Positions 10,383-21,248 of a DNA stretch of 64,000 nt are shown piece by piece. Within the stretch, counting starts at the first letter, position 1. Each line of letters starts with the position of its first letter. The DNA comes from Russula earlei (Eukaryota; Basidiomycota; Agaricomycetes; Russulales; Russulaceae): positions 1-64,000 of the forward strand of contig JAGFNK010000148.1 in NCBI GenBank assembly GCA_025769875.1, given 5' to 3'. The notes beneath the pieces are model-generated. The model did no database searches. It was not told where the DNA came from and worked only from the letters and a program-made list of their open reading frames with translations. Both the position numbers and the translations under genes were made by a program.

Positions 10383-10778
10383 GCAGGCGGGCACACACAC
10401 ACAACGAAAAACGAGGGCTCCCTCCCTTCTCTCTCTCCTCATTGAGTGTGCCCCGGGACTGTAATTGCATCCCGCGCGCGCGCACACGCACACAACGAAC
10501 TCATGCGACCAAAACGAGGTACCCCATCTCTCACTGTCAAGTTCCTGTGACGCGTGGGAAAAGAGGGCTAAAGGGCGGACGAACGAAAGTTTCCTTGAGC
10601 GCTCCCCCCCCCCCCGTAAATGATTTGAGCCTCGCACACGCTCAGCTCTCGGCCATCCCCCCCCCCGAAGCGAAGGAAAGGAAGGAACTTCCTGGGGAGT
10701 TCAGTCCCGAGGCCGGAGGCCCGAGTGACAGAACAAAAAAAGGTGAAAGAGAAAAAAATAAAAAAATAAAAAAAGATC
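10383..10778 (+). promoter_or_regulatory. Upstream region of the PIG-P gene
   Basis: This GC-rich stretch contains CA/GC dinucleotide runs, a run of C near 10605-10615 and another near 10660, then an A-rich leader (about 10735-10775) just before the ATG at 10779. Overlapping short ORFs on both strands have no conserved content. A promoter and 5' UTR are inferred only from position. Confidence 0.4.
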
Positions 10779-11731
10779 ATGGTTGCCACCAACGGGGACA
10801 CCACATCACCGCCGCCGCCACCTCTCCCTCTCCCGACTCCTCCTCCTCCTCCCCCCGCTCCCCCCGATGCACCTAACCAGAACGGTCATGGTCGTCGTCG
10901 CCACCGCCGTCGCCCCCCCCCTCCTCCCCCTCCGCCTCCTCCCCACCCCCATCGCTCCCACCACCACCGCAGACCGAGTCGGGCGATCAGCGTGGACGAG
11001 CAGCCCACGTCCCCGACCTCGCCCCTGGCGCCCTTCCCGCCCCCACCTCCGACCGCGTCGCGCAGCCGCGCGCCCGAGGTCTACGGCTTCGTGGCGTGGG
11101 CCGTGACCTACCTCCTCTTCGTCCTGTACTTCCTTTGGGCGATCCTCCCGGACGACTGGATCGCGTCGCTCGGCGTCAGCTGGTATCCAAACAGGTATGT
11201 ACCTCGACCTTTGCGCGTCCGGCCCCGTCCGAACGCGAGGCGAGGCGAGGCGAAACGAGGCGGGCTTCCCCCCTTCCAAGGTTGAAAAAAAAAAAAAAGG
11301 AAGGCCGGGGAGGGGGGGGGGGAAACCCCCTTTATTCGATGCGTTCTTTTTCTGATTCTAAAAATCCTTCCCCTCTTTTTAAAAATATTTTCGATAGGGA
11401 ATGGGCGCTGCTCGTCCCAGCATGGACGATCGTGACCGTCCTGCTCACCTACTTTACATATTTCTCGATGGCCGTCAGAGGGACCCCTCCCTTTTCCGAC
11501 ATCAGCACCTACACAGGCCAGTTTCAAGTTTTCTTTTCATCCCCCGTGTGTGGGGAAAGTTTTAGCTAAACGTTTGTGTGCGTTGCAGATTCAAGAGGCC
11601 AATACCCCGAAGGTTGTGGGCCAACCGCCTACCTGGCGTATGCGCGACCGAATGCCACACCACAGGCGTATGATATACCGATCGGTTTGGTCAATCGTGT
11701 CCTCTACGATTTGAACGCCACAGGAGAGTAG
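10779..11731 (+). CDS. GPI19: PIG-P / Gpi19, GPI-GlcNAc transferase subunit P
   Basis: This is a subunit of the ER complex that adds GlcNAc to phosphatidylinositol, the first step of GPI-anchor synthesis. Exons are 10779-11194, 11398-11516 and 11589-11731 (225 aa). The core starts at about residue 101 with VYGFVAWAVTYLLFVLYFLW (first membrane helix), followed by LPDDWIASLGVSWYPNR. A second helix follows at about 142-165 (ALLVPAWTIVTVLLTYFTYF). The tail PQAYDIPIGLVNRVLY is a hallmark of the family. The first 100 residues are an extra Pro/His/Arg-rich region. Intron 2 must begin GC (AG|GCCAGT) to keep the frame; the nearby GT gives a shifted tail. The start codon is the first ATG after an A-rich leader. 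Confidence 0.9.
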
Positions 11732-12183
11732 TGCTGCCTGCATCAGCAGACTCCTTCGCGTGGGATTGATAGTATCACACGTGGGGACCCAAGTCATAAC
11801 TGGTCGGCACGCGTATGATCTGATGATAATCTGGCATCGACAGCGCTCGGTAATAATTAGCTTTTCTGTTCACACATGTACGCATTTGTAGACTGTCGCT
11901 GTATAATTACGCATAGCTTACGTGCAAGAGAAATGCCGCGGCATCCCGTACCACCTATATACGATGCGCTGTTGACCTGACCTAAGGAACAAGCGATTAA
12001 GAACCGGATGAGTGAAGACCCTGAGCAAAGGAATCAAGAAAATTGCTACGATAGAGACTTTTCGCGGAAAACGATAACTATATTAGCTTAGGAAGTTGGG
12101 CTGACGCACGCGGCAGCAACCGTCGGGGCTGGCCCAGGTAGGCATCTCCACTACGAAAGCAGGGTCGCGTGTCAGTCACAAGT
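11732..12183. other. Convergent 3' spacer, no gene seen
   Basis: The 450 bp between the 3' ends of the PIG-P gene (plus) and the zinc-finger gene (minus) show no supported ORF or RNA. The segment presumably holds both 3' UTRs. Confidence 0.5.
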
Positions 12184-13631
12184 TCAAATGCGAGGGAGAG
12201 AAACACAACGTACGTAGGCAGGATGGTATGGCGCAATGGGTGCGTCGGCAAACGAGTCTCTTTCCTCGTACACTACCTCGCCCCCCCACATGTACGTAGA
12301 CGGACGTACGAGGGACACGTCAGAGATGATTATTGGACAAGTATCAAGATCGTCGAGTTTCATGTTCCTCTCCTTGAGGGTCCGCGGTATCCAGCAGGCG
12401 GCTTCAGGCACTGCCGCCGCATCGCTGTCCTCAACCGGCGTGGAAATAAAGCTCATGTCAGGGGTGGGCATGATGCCATGTGTGCGGAGGTGGCGTTTGG
12501 CATTCGACCGAACGGCGAATTTCTTGTTGCAACTCTGCACGGGACAGGTGAACGCTATCGCGGATAAGGCTTCGGCATACACCTCACGGGCCAAGGTCGT
12601 TCACTTACGCTTCGCCCCTGAATGGACATTCATGTGCGTGGCAAGGCCGCTAGGTCGCGGGAACCATTTTTTGCAGGTCTGGCATTGATGCATTTTTGGT
12701 TTTCTGGACGACGATCGAGCGGTGCGGGTCACCCGGGAAGGGCAATCCAAGTCGCTTGGAAGAGGAGTCGAGCCCAAATTTATCTCCTATGGGAGGGAGA
12801 GTAAGACGAAGGGAGATGTGAGCAGATGTGAGCAGAGGGCACCTCTGCAACCAGGAAGGAAGCGGATCGACGAGACAAGGCCACGTCCGGCGATTTGGCC
12901 CGGGGAGAAGCAGCAGAGATGGATGTCCACTGATCCTGACGGGTGTCCCGCCGGACGATGCTGCGCTCATCATCCGGCTCCAGCCCCGAGTCGGACTCTG
13001 AGCCAGACAAATACACGGCCAGATCTCGAGGTCGATCTCGAAGGCGTGGGGTATGACCGGCTATCGTGATGGGTACAGCGGCCGCGACGGGGTTGAACGC
13101 CTCGCCGTCTGGCGAAAAATTCGGACCGCCGTCCGTGTGTTTCAGCGAAAAGCCGTTGTAGGACTGAGCGTCGCCGCCAGGAAGGAAGACTTGGGGAGTG
13201 AGCCCTGCGCCCTTGGGCCATGGTCGGCCGGCGGTGACGCCAGGAGGTCGCCCAGTACCCGCCGGAAGCGGCCAAGGGTTCATGGAATTCTGATCGGGCG
13301 TTCCGGGACAACAGTCGCCCTTCTGCCCAGTGGGAAGATAGTGTCGGAGACCAAGCTCGCCAGGCACGGACTGAGAGGACGAGGGGGCGCGGCAGTGGTC
13401 GGTGGACAAGAGGTTATCGCTGAAGCCAAGATGGAACGGATGCGAGGACGGCGCGGTGGGGGCGGTGAGGTCCAGGACGGGGGAATGAAAGGCAAGCGGG
13501 GGTTTTGGGGCGACTTGGACAAAAGGATGGATTGGATGGGAGTTGGATTGAGGGAATTGTTGGATGTGGAGGTGAAGGGTGCGGTGGGGTGTGGAGAGGA
13601 AATAGGGAGAGGGCGAGGGCGAGTTGTCCAT
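12184..13631 (-). CDS. C2H2 zinc-finger transcription factor
   Basis: Exons are 13631-12843, 12786-12609 and 12554-12184, with introns of 56 and 54 nt and typical ends (445 aa). The long N-terminal part is low-complexity, rich in Pro, Ser and His, with an SGSESDSGLEPDDE acidic patch. Two adjacent C2H2 fingers follow. Finger 1 has C298, C301, H314 and H318. Finger 2 has C326, C331, H344 and H348 (C-x4-C form). They are joined by SGAKPF, close to the classical TGEKP linker. The finger pair begins just before intron 2 and is completed by it, which supports the splice model. A nuclear DNA-binding regulator is inferred; the target is unknown. Confidence 0.85.
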
Positions 13632-14069
13632 GAGAGGGGCGAGAGGGAGAGAGAGTCGAGCATGTCAGGGTTCAAGTAAGTTACGGTCAGGTGGGGACAA
13701 GAATGACCAGAAACGCACAAAGAAGAGGAAGGACACGCGACCGGTCGGGCCAAGGAAAGTCGATGGCCAGATCGGACAGGACCACGCTAGATCAGGTTAA
13801 AGTCACGCCGACTCCATTCCGATGCGAATCGCTGTCAGAATCGGAAATCTCCACCCATCAGGCAAGCCATCCCCCGGGATCAGAACATCCACTTGCCCCC
13901 TTCGCCCTCCACGTTTTCGGGGGAATCTGCCCTCGAATTATGAACATTCTATGAAATACACCACTGCTCGTCGATCAGTCAACTCTTCGGCCGTGCAACA
14001 AAGGAGAGAACGACCACACGCACGCCGATCCAAGGCGGTAGCTCCCACCTCAAACCAAGCATCGCTCCA
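13632..14069. other. Spacer between EXO1 3' end and zinc-finger gene start
   Basis: About 440 bp with no supported gene. Both flanking genes are on the minus strand, so this should hold the EXO1 3' UTR and the zinc-finger promoter. Confidence 0.45.
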
Positions 14070-16647
14070 CTACCCGACTGCACCCATGCCAGACTCGGTC
14101 ATACCGGTGCTTCTATGGCGTCGTATCATCTCGACGTTATGCGCCCATTCGGGTCCAACTTGGCTTCTCCTCGCCGAGCCACCCTCACGGTTAGCCACAC
14201 CATTCGTCGGTGCCTTCCTGTCACCGCCAGCCTTCCCATTTGGCCGGGACCTTAACGCCCCATGAAGGCCGTCGGAGGTAACGGTCGTTTCTCGGCGCCG
14301 TAACGTCCTGTCCTTCTGCAAACAGGTAAAGTGAGTTTCGACAACATGAAAAAAAAAAAAAAAAAAAAAAATGAAAGAAAAGAACACAACGACATACTCG
14401 ATCTTTTGGGCCGTCGCGCTCCCTAGCTCCCCCGTGAGACCATTTCGACCACCAACCTCGCGCGACGGCGTCTTGTTTCGCCCGCCGTATTTCGATAAAT
14501 TCAATGTCATCCCCAAGATCAAGGTCCTCAACGCATGTCACCACATCCGCACCTTCTTGGCTTACAGGCGTGTCGAGACCGGACGAAGATTGCGTAGAGC
14601 CACCGAAGGAGCACGGTGGCATCGTAAAATCGGCGATCTCCATCGTATCCGCATCGTCAAACTTGTCAGGCCGGCAGGACACCTCCGCGACTGAACCGTC
14701 CATTGAGTTTGCCGGTCCAGATTTTCGAGGGGTGCACAAAGACGTTTTGCCCTCTCTACTCGAAAGCGATTTGCTTCTCAGGCGTCGCATTGGCTTCCGA
14801 CTCTCTGGACTCGACAGCAGGTCGACGGCGAAGTCTCCTGTGGAGCTGTCACGGCAGAAAACCCGAGATCTTTCTGGGAATTGCGGCGGAGAAGACAGGT
14901 CGGGTGTGCTAAGCCGCTTGAACGATCGGGTTGGTGACAAATATCCGTCCTCCTGAGCGACATGGTCAGGTTCCTCAGCGTCTTCCACTTCCTCTGCGTC
15001 ATCCTCATCTACAACCAAGACGGTATCCGCACTCGGTGTGGGTCCGAGAGGCGATGACCCAGCTGTTGGATGGATCCCGAAAAAGCGGCTCTGGACAGGG
15101 CTCGGGACATTTACCTCGTCGTTCTGGTCGATTTCGATCTCTAGCAGCCTTTTGCGCTTGATGGCCATGTCGTCATGCATCAGCCCCATAAGTCGGCGCT
15201 TTCCGCTGGCTCGGCCGGCGACCATTTGAGGAGGTGCGACGGACTTTGCGGCCTTTGGCGAAGCGCCTTTCGCATTTGAGCCTGCGGGTAGTCAATCAAC
15301 GTCGACCGCGCTGGATCGTGCCGGAGTCACAGACCGAAAAAGCTGAGGATGCTGGCGCCGTTATGCTTCTCCGCGCTCTTCCCTTTTGACTTTGAAGAAT
15401 TCAGATCATGTGACTTAAATGGCAATGGCTTGGTTGACCGTGGCTCGAACGACCGGTCGATGTCCTCTATCGGCAAGTGTGTGTTCGGGTTCGCATCCCC
15501 TCTCGCGACCCGCTTCGCCACAGCCGGGGCAATGTCCCTACGTGTTACATCACCGTAAGTTGGCGGCCCGGAGACTGCTCGCGACAACTCACTCCCCGAT
15601 AAAGCACTCGTCGGCCTGGCTCAGCGCCTCGCCCGGCGGAATTGGGGTAAGATTCACCAACTTCTCCTCCAGTGGATCGTACACCCTCTGGTACAGGAAC
15701 ACTTTCTCTGTCGTCATGAAGGCCTCTAGGTATCCCTGCGGCACGCTTTTCTTCCCCTCCAATCGCAGGGCACGGATGACGTTTTCCGCAGTCCGGTATT
15801 TGCGTAGGAACGTCCACGCGGTCTTCAGTCCGACGCCAGGAATGCTGGCCAAGTAATCGCATCCGCTGAGAATGGCCATCGCGCGGAATTGCGCGTCTGT
15901 CCACCCGCGCAGAGAGCATTCTGTCACTTTCCCAAAGTCGTCCCGCGAGATGCCGGTCACCTGTCCCATCGACGTCATTCAGCTTGAAGTACACGTTCTT
16001 ACAGCCAAACACGAGAAGGTCCGAGTCTTCCGTAATGATTCCGTCGACGATTCCAACGCGCTCGAGGTAGGCAAGCTGCGCATCCGCCTCGTAAGGTGCG
16101 ACGACGTAAGGGACATCCTCGGCGCGCAACGCCTGCACAACCTCGTCAAGATCGAGCGTCCTCCCAAACGAGCCAACACACCTTGATGAGCTGAAAAGCC
16201 ATCTCCGGCGTCACGTCGACACATTTGCTGTAGAACTCCCTCGCCTGTGAATGCTTCCCCTTGGCCGTCAGCTCTTTCGCGCACGCCAAGTTCTCCGTCC
16301 GTCTACGACTTCGTTCCTCCTCCGTCCCACGCTTCGCCGGGAGACGCCCTCCGTCAAAGACTATGTAGGGACGGATGCCATAGTATCGCAAGAGACGGAC
16401 CCTCTGCATGGCATAACGGACGTACCTTTTTTTTTTTCCCAGAACGTTCAGTCGGTGATGACAAAGGGAGAGCGCGAATGTCTTACTTGGTAGTTTTCCT
16501 TCCTGTCGCTAGCTCAGTGGAGCATGTGTACGTCCCGCGATGAAGCCAGACGTAGCCGTCGACTGCCAGTGTTTGGCCAGCAAGCTCGGACAGATGACGT
16601 TGATTCTGAATGGACTTGAGAAAAGGAAGAAGGCCCTGTATCCCCAT
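14070..16647 (-). CDS. EXO1: Exonuclease 1 (Rad2/XPG family), one apparent frameshift
   Basis: 5'-3' exonuclease and flap nuclease for mismatch repair and end resection. Exons are 16647-16487, 16425-16182, 16132-15593, 15537-15335, 15281-14398 and 14315-14070. The N-domain starts [14 protein letters not shown]. Acidic active-site residues fall at D30, D78, E150 and D152, the positions known for human EXO1, followed by [11 protein letters not shown]. The internal domain has a [19 protein letters not shown] block and [11 protein letters not shown] (helix-hairpin). In exon 3, after YFKLNDVDG, the frame breaks at the CCC run 15965-15967. Dropping one base restores the frame and gives 758 aa. The C-terminal half is disordered, with ILSFFG (spanning intron 4) and SRFFG motifs that may bind partners. 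Confidence 0.88.
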
Positions 16648-16900
16648 TGAAAGATCCAACTAGTCTAGGATCGAGAGGCACAAAGAGAGCTCCAAGCCCA
16701 AACCGGAGGATAAATGCCAGCAGTACTGTACTGGGGAAGCCAAGCGACGACCCGCGACGACCATCCTTCATGTCACGTGATCGCGTTTAGCCTTGACCAC
16801 AAAGTGGCGGTGGAAATATGTATTATATTATTCAAATACAAACACTCCCCCAGAGATATCCGTCCTTTTTTTTTTTTTCTACAGGCTTCAGCGACGAGGG

Positions 16901-18299
16901 TCACCCAGGGTGCTGCGACCACGACTGATCTATCCAGGCTTGGTGTCTCTTCGCCAGCTCCGCGACGATATCCTCCTCTATTTCCTTTGGCTGACCACGC
17001 GCGTCGACGGCATCGGTAGGGATGCGCAACCAATGGGCGTCTACGTCGCTCACGGCGGAACCCCGATTGCGGCGCGAGACGAATACCACCTCGTGCTTGC
17101 GTTGATTGAGGTTGTTCCCGATAACGAGGTGGTGTCCATAGCGCTCGAGCGCGGCTCGTGCTTTCGGAATAAGCAGAGCAGGATCGGTCTCGAGCTGGTA
17201 AAGAGGTGCGCTCTATGGGCAAGGGATACACAGATATAACACGACACGACGGAACCTTGAACGAAACAATGAACCCGTCGGGAGTCCATTCGTCCACCAG
17301 CGGCTTCAATATTTTGGGGACTTGATCCATCTCGATCAGGAGGCTTCCTTTGCCCGATTGGATTTTGTGTTCTGACTGGACGAGCGAACTCAACAGATGT
17401 GCCGACGCTGAGGGAACGGGGACGCACCAACTTCTGTCTCGGCAGGAAGAAGTCGCTGACCGCGGCGGCAAGGTAATATAACGCGTTTCGACCGACAACG
17501 GACAGCTCTTGGCTGACCGCACGCAGCAGCCAGAGATAGTCGTTGACGGTGACGAACGTGAGCGTAGTGGAGCAAGCCGGATTGCTGGACAGATTTGTAC
17601 GTCGTCAGCACTTCGAGCAGGTGATCGCACTCCGAAGGCGTCGCGGTGATCTTCGGGCGGGCGGCGTCGGCGGACGTGCCTTCCGGGTCGGTCTCTATCT
17701 CCAGAAAGTCGAGGAACGGATTCGTAGAATGGGAGTAGTGGCGGCTGAAGGGCTGGAGGCTGAACTGTCTGTGCATGAAGATGACGGCGTAGCCGGCCTT
17801 GAGGAAGTACTCGGCGGACGTCGCCCCGCGCGTACCTGAGCGTCCCCCGGACGGGGCAAGTCGGACGTTTGCTCAGGGACCGGCTATAAAACGACACCCG
17901 TTCTGGGTCGGAGAGAGAGCGGACTCACCGGCGCTGAAGTTATCCAGAAATCGGACCCTGGACGTCGCGACGGGAGGGGGAGGGAGGTAAGGTCCGGTCG
18001 TCGACGCGCGCAAAGAAGAAAGGGAGAAAAGGGCGCTCACACATTGAGCTCCAGCGGGACGGTCGTCCCACCACTCTTGAGTGAGAGAGAGTGTGTGTGT
18101 GTGTTTGAGCAAGCAGTGGCAGACGGTGGACGGGAGCGACGCTTACGGTCACGAGGGCCACTTTCCTTCCCGGGCCCCGCTGTCGGCTTATGAAGGACCT
18201 CACGCCAGCTACGTCATCTTCGAGGGTCGGTGGGGGGGGCTGCGTCTGGAAGTACGACCAAGCGGAGAACAAAGACGGTTCGGAATCCGTCGCGGCCAT
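16901..18299 (-). CDS. CAB2: Phosphopantothenate-cysteine ligase, one apparent frameshift
   Basis: Second committed step of coenzyme A synthesis: joins phosphopantothenate to cysteine. Exons are 18299-18147, 18075-18041, 17957-17929, 17835-17428, 17375-17256 and 17194-16901 (345 aa after correction). Family blocks seen are SGGTTVPLELN, VRFLDNFSAGTRGATSAEYF, a GYAVIFMHRQFSLQPFSRHY block, LAAAVSDFF and KIQSGKG, then an IEMDQVPKILKPLVDEW block, VIGNNLNQRKHEVV and a C-terminal helix. Exons of 35 and 29 nt encode the nucleotide-binding loop. The frame breaks inside exon 4 at the GG pair 17569-17570; one extra base explains it, giving LTFVTVNDYLWLLR next. Intron 1 contains a GT repeat. Confidence 0.88.
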
Positions 18300-19014
18300 G
18301 ATGATGGGTGGGGTGGAGGAGGAGCGATGGGCGTGGCGATGGACTGAGCTGCTGCAGTTATGCTGGAAAACTTTGTCCGCTGGCTTAGTCAAAAACTGAT
18401 GGGAAACCGCCGTTCCAATCAAACTCTTTCCTTCCTGGCAATGACGGCCCACCAACCAGACCGTCTGTGTGACCATCACGGGGAGTTGGCCTCGATAGTC
18501 CACAATCCCTCACCATCGATCGACACCCACCCTCCCGGCCCTAATGAGAAAACCAGACGACGACCGGCGAGCGCCCACCACGGCCAGCTGGCGGCGTCAC
18601 TCGAGCGCCGAATCCGATCTGTGCTTCGCCACCTCAATCTCGCGTTCGTCCCATCACGATCCTTGCCACCAGAGGGTCCTTCCAAGAAAACGACGAGGAA
18701 ATGGGACAGGTTCGATCGGGGCGTTTGCAAATACCCCTCCAGTCCTGCTCCTGCCATTGTATACCCTTCGCCTTTGGTTCGTATGGCGTTTATGCGCTCG
18801 CACCGCCAGTGCCCAGGGCGACGACAAGACTGGCTATCCTGCCCACAGACGCATAAACCTCAAAAGAGCTGCCATAAATAGAATCCATGAGACCGAAAGG
18901 ATACAAGAAAATTCGCGAAAAAAAAGGTGGCCAGTAACAGCTACAAGGAGAGAAAATCCGATGTCATACTCCGCCGTACATCTCAATTAGATCCGCAACA
19001 GGCTTGGCTGCACG
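18300..19014. other. ~700-bp spacer upstream of CAB2, no gene seen
   Basis: Open frames on the plus strand (18360-18881, 18544-18990) have no recognisable motif, overlap each other and lack a splice pattern. The segment is flanked by the CAB2 start and the 3' end of the bestrophin-like gene, both minus. Promoter plus 3' UTR is the simplest reading. Confidence 0.4.
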
Positions 19015-21169
19015 TCATCGAGGCGTAGCCACACGCGGACCCAGGAACACGTTCACTCCGGGCGTCTCTCTGAGACGGGAAAGATCAGCGTGTATCATTT
19101 CCCGACAGATCAGATCCAAATCCAAATCATTCTACCTCATTGATTTGGTATCATCGACGAATGGGGCATGCACAGGCTCACGTACCTCGTCATATCCTAT
19201 CCCAGCGTCGTCTGTAAGCACTTCTCTCACTGCTAAAATGTACGGAAGGCGCACCGAACGGTTGTCCAATCTCGTCGCCCGCGGCAAGGAAGCCAAGGTA
19301 GATAAATGCGGCTATGGCGACACCCGGAATCGTGTACCAAGAAAACTCGGCGACAAGCTGAAAGGGGAGGAAGAAAAGGTATAACCAGACGGTCCTGGGC
19401 AGAAATATCAAAATCCTCGGACGTGAATTTTGGCACCATATGACCATTGTACTCACTGTCTGGATCAAGGTATTAGGTGAGTGTGACCGGAAACGACAAT
19501 TTCGACTGCGCACATACCGAATATGCACGGCGTAGACGCTTGGTGGCGTCAAACGGAGAACTTCATGTAAAAGGGATGAAACCGACGCACAAAGGAAGCG
19601 GCGTTGTCAATGTCCTTTCCGCCGCTGAACCTCATAAGCCACACTGGAACGGTGTAATGTAAATAAAGAGCGGACACACTCGATAGACAATCCTCCAACG
19701 CAGCGATCGTCCCAATCATCCCACCAAGCGTTGTTCCGGGAACAGTCCCGCGCTCTTCAAGGACGGCAAACCAATCACTAAGGAGGCGCAGTATCTCCAA
19801 AGGGAGATTCTCGTCGCCACTCGCGATACGCTTGTAAACTTTTTGGCCACTCGCTGGGACTCCAGTGGTCCAGCGTCTCTGGACGCCCCCATGACCGTCT
19901 ATACCAATCCCCTTCATTCAATGCGAATCAGCGCGCGAGCTTCCCAACCCGCAATGAGGAGGACATCACGAACAGGCGGCTCATCCGAAGCATCGGATGA
20001 TCGATAAAACGTGAAAATCTCACGCATGTAGGCGGATAGCGAGGTGGTGCGGTCGCCACCGACCGCACCGGCGGGAAGAAGCGGAGGCGGAACGGACGAA
20101 CCAGAGGAGACAGAACGCTCGCGCTCGATGAAGATGGCACCGTAGCCAACCTTCGGAGGGATGAGCGGGTCGCGCTCGGATCTTTCGTGAGGAAAGGACG
20201 GCGGATCAAGAACCGTCGGGGATATAGTAACCACACTGTGCGTGTGATGCTGGTCCAGCGTTAGTGGTGAGACGAGACCGGCAGAGTAGATGATTGATTC
20301 ACCTCGTGGAGTGGCTTGACTAGATTGTACAGATCTTGATAGAAGATGCCCAGTTCGCCTGTCGGGAACACAAATGAGTCGGTAAACTCGCAGGCCATCG
20401 GCTTCGTTATTCTCATACCCCGAAGATGGTGCTTTAGCGAGACCGCAAAACTGTGTGAGCGTCAGAGGTGATGGCCGTGGTGACTCGGCACGGCTCACCC
20501 TTCAAGCAAATCCAACGCTACCCGCTTCTCTTTCATGACTGCCTCCATCTCTTCCCCACTACGTGAAGGTGTGACTTGTTGGCCAAGCTCTTGAGGAGTT
20601 TTGGGCGTCAGGCGAAGCGGGACATGGAACCAGATGAGTCGCATTAACGTCTGAGTATGCTTGACTACATCCGACCACGCTGTCCTGCCCATCCAGTACT
20701 GCTCGTACCCACAAGAAAAACGATACGATATTACGAAACCGATCACGACACCTTGAGAGGGGATTTTGCTCTGGATTCCGGCGCCGAAGGGGAAGGGAAT
20801 GGACGCACCAAGCACCGTCAACATCATGTTAGAGACCCCAAGATCCACCTGTGTGCGCAAGGAGACGACAGTGATGGCTGCCAACAAGGGACTGTTATTA
20901 AAATTCTGGGTGGCGTCGACGGTGCGTACCGGTGGCAAAGAGTGTGTGGAGTAAGACAGTTGGCCATATCCTCCAAATCTATTGGCAAACGGTGTCAGGG
21001 AAACGAAGACAAGAGTGGTATTGACACCTACGATGGCACCGCTGCCAAGAGTCCATGCAAAGAGGGTCGAGAAAGAGATAAGAATGGCTCCATGTGAGCC
21101 GGTTGCAGGGAGAAGATCGTGCCTCCCAGAAGAGGAGCGACGAACCGCATGGCCTAACAGCCCAGTCAT
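19015..21169 (-). CDS. Bestrophin / UPF0187-family membrane protein
   Basis: A likely anion channel-like membrane protein. The twelve-exon model is 21169-21032, 20978-20930, 20877-20809, 20751-20499, 20450-20419, 20358-20303, 20249-20024, 19898-19680, 19560-19518, 19394-19255, 19196-19186 and 19131-19015 (450 aa, in phase throughout). Family blocks are WRIWPTVLLHTLFAT, LGVSNMMLTVLGVVIGFVIS, YEQYWMGRTAWSDVV, LIWFHVPLRLTP, ALDLLEGFAVSLKHHLRGEL, LVKPLHE, NLPLEILRLLSDW, RGTVPGTTLGGM, YLFFLPFQLVAEFSWYTIPG, VAIAAFIYLGFLAAGDEIGQ and PFGYDENDLDLDLIC. The last block needs an 11-nt exon (19186-19196). The first exon and intron 8 (19561-19679) are least certain. Confidence 0.82.
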
Positions 21170-21248
21170 GCCGTTATCGTTTGTGCAAGGGTAGGAGACT
21201 CAAGTATGACTCGAATCGAGACATTTATATGGTTGCGAGTCGACGTAT

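Noticed and set aside
10197..10637. 146-codon minus ORF upstream of PIG-P
   Set aside because: It runs through the MITE and simple repeats; no family similarity.
15965..16000. A 34-nt or 13-nt intron to explain the EXO1 frame break
   Set aside because: GT...AG strings exist, but such introns are shorter than any other in the window and would delete the conserved YFKLN segment; one extra base explains it better.
18360..18990. Plus-strand ORFs of 173 and 148 codons upstream of CAB2
   Set aside because: They overlap in different frames, have no conserved motif, and lie where the CAB2 promoter is expected.
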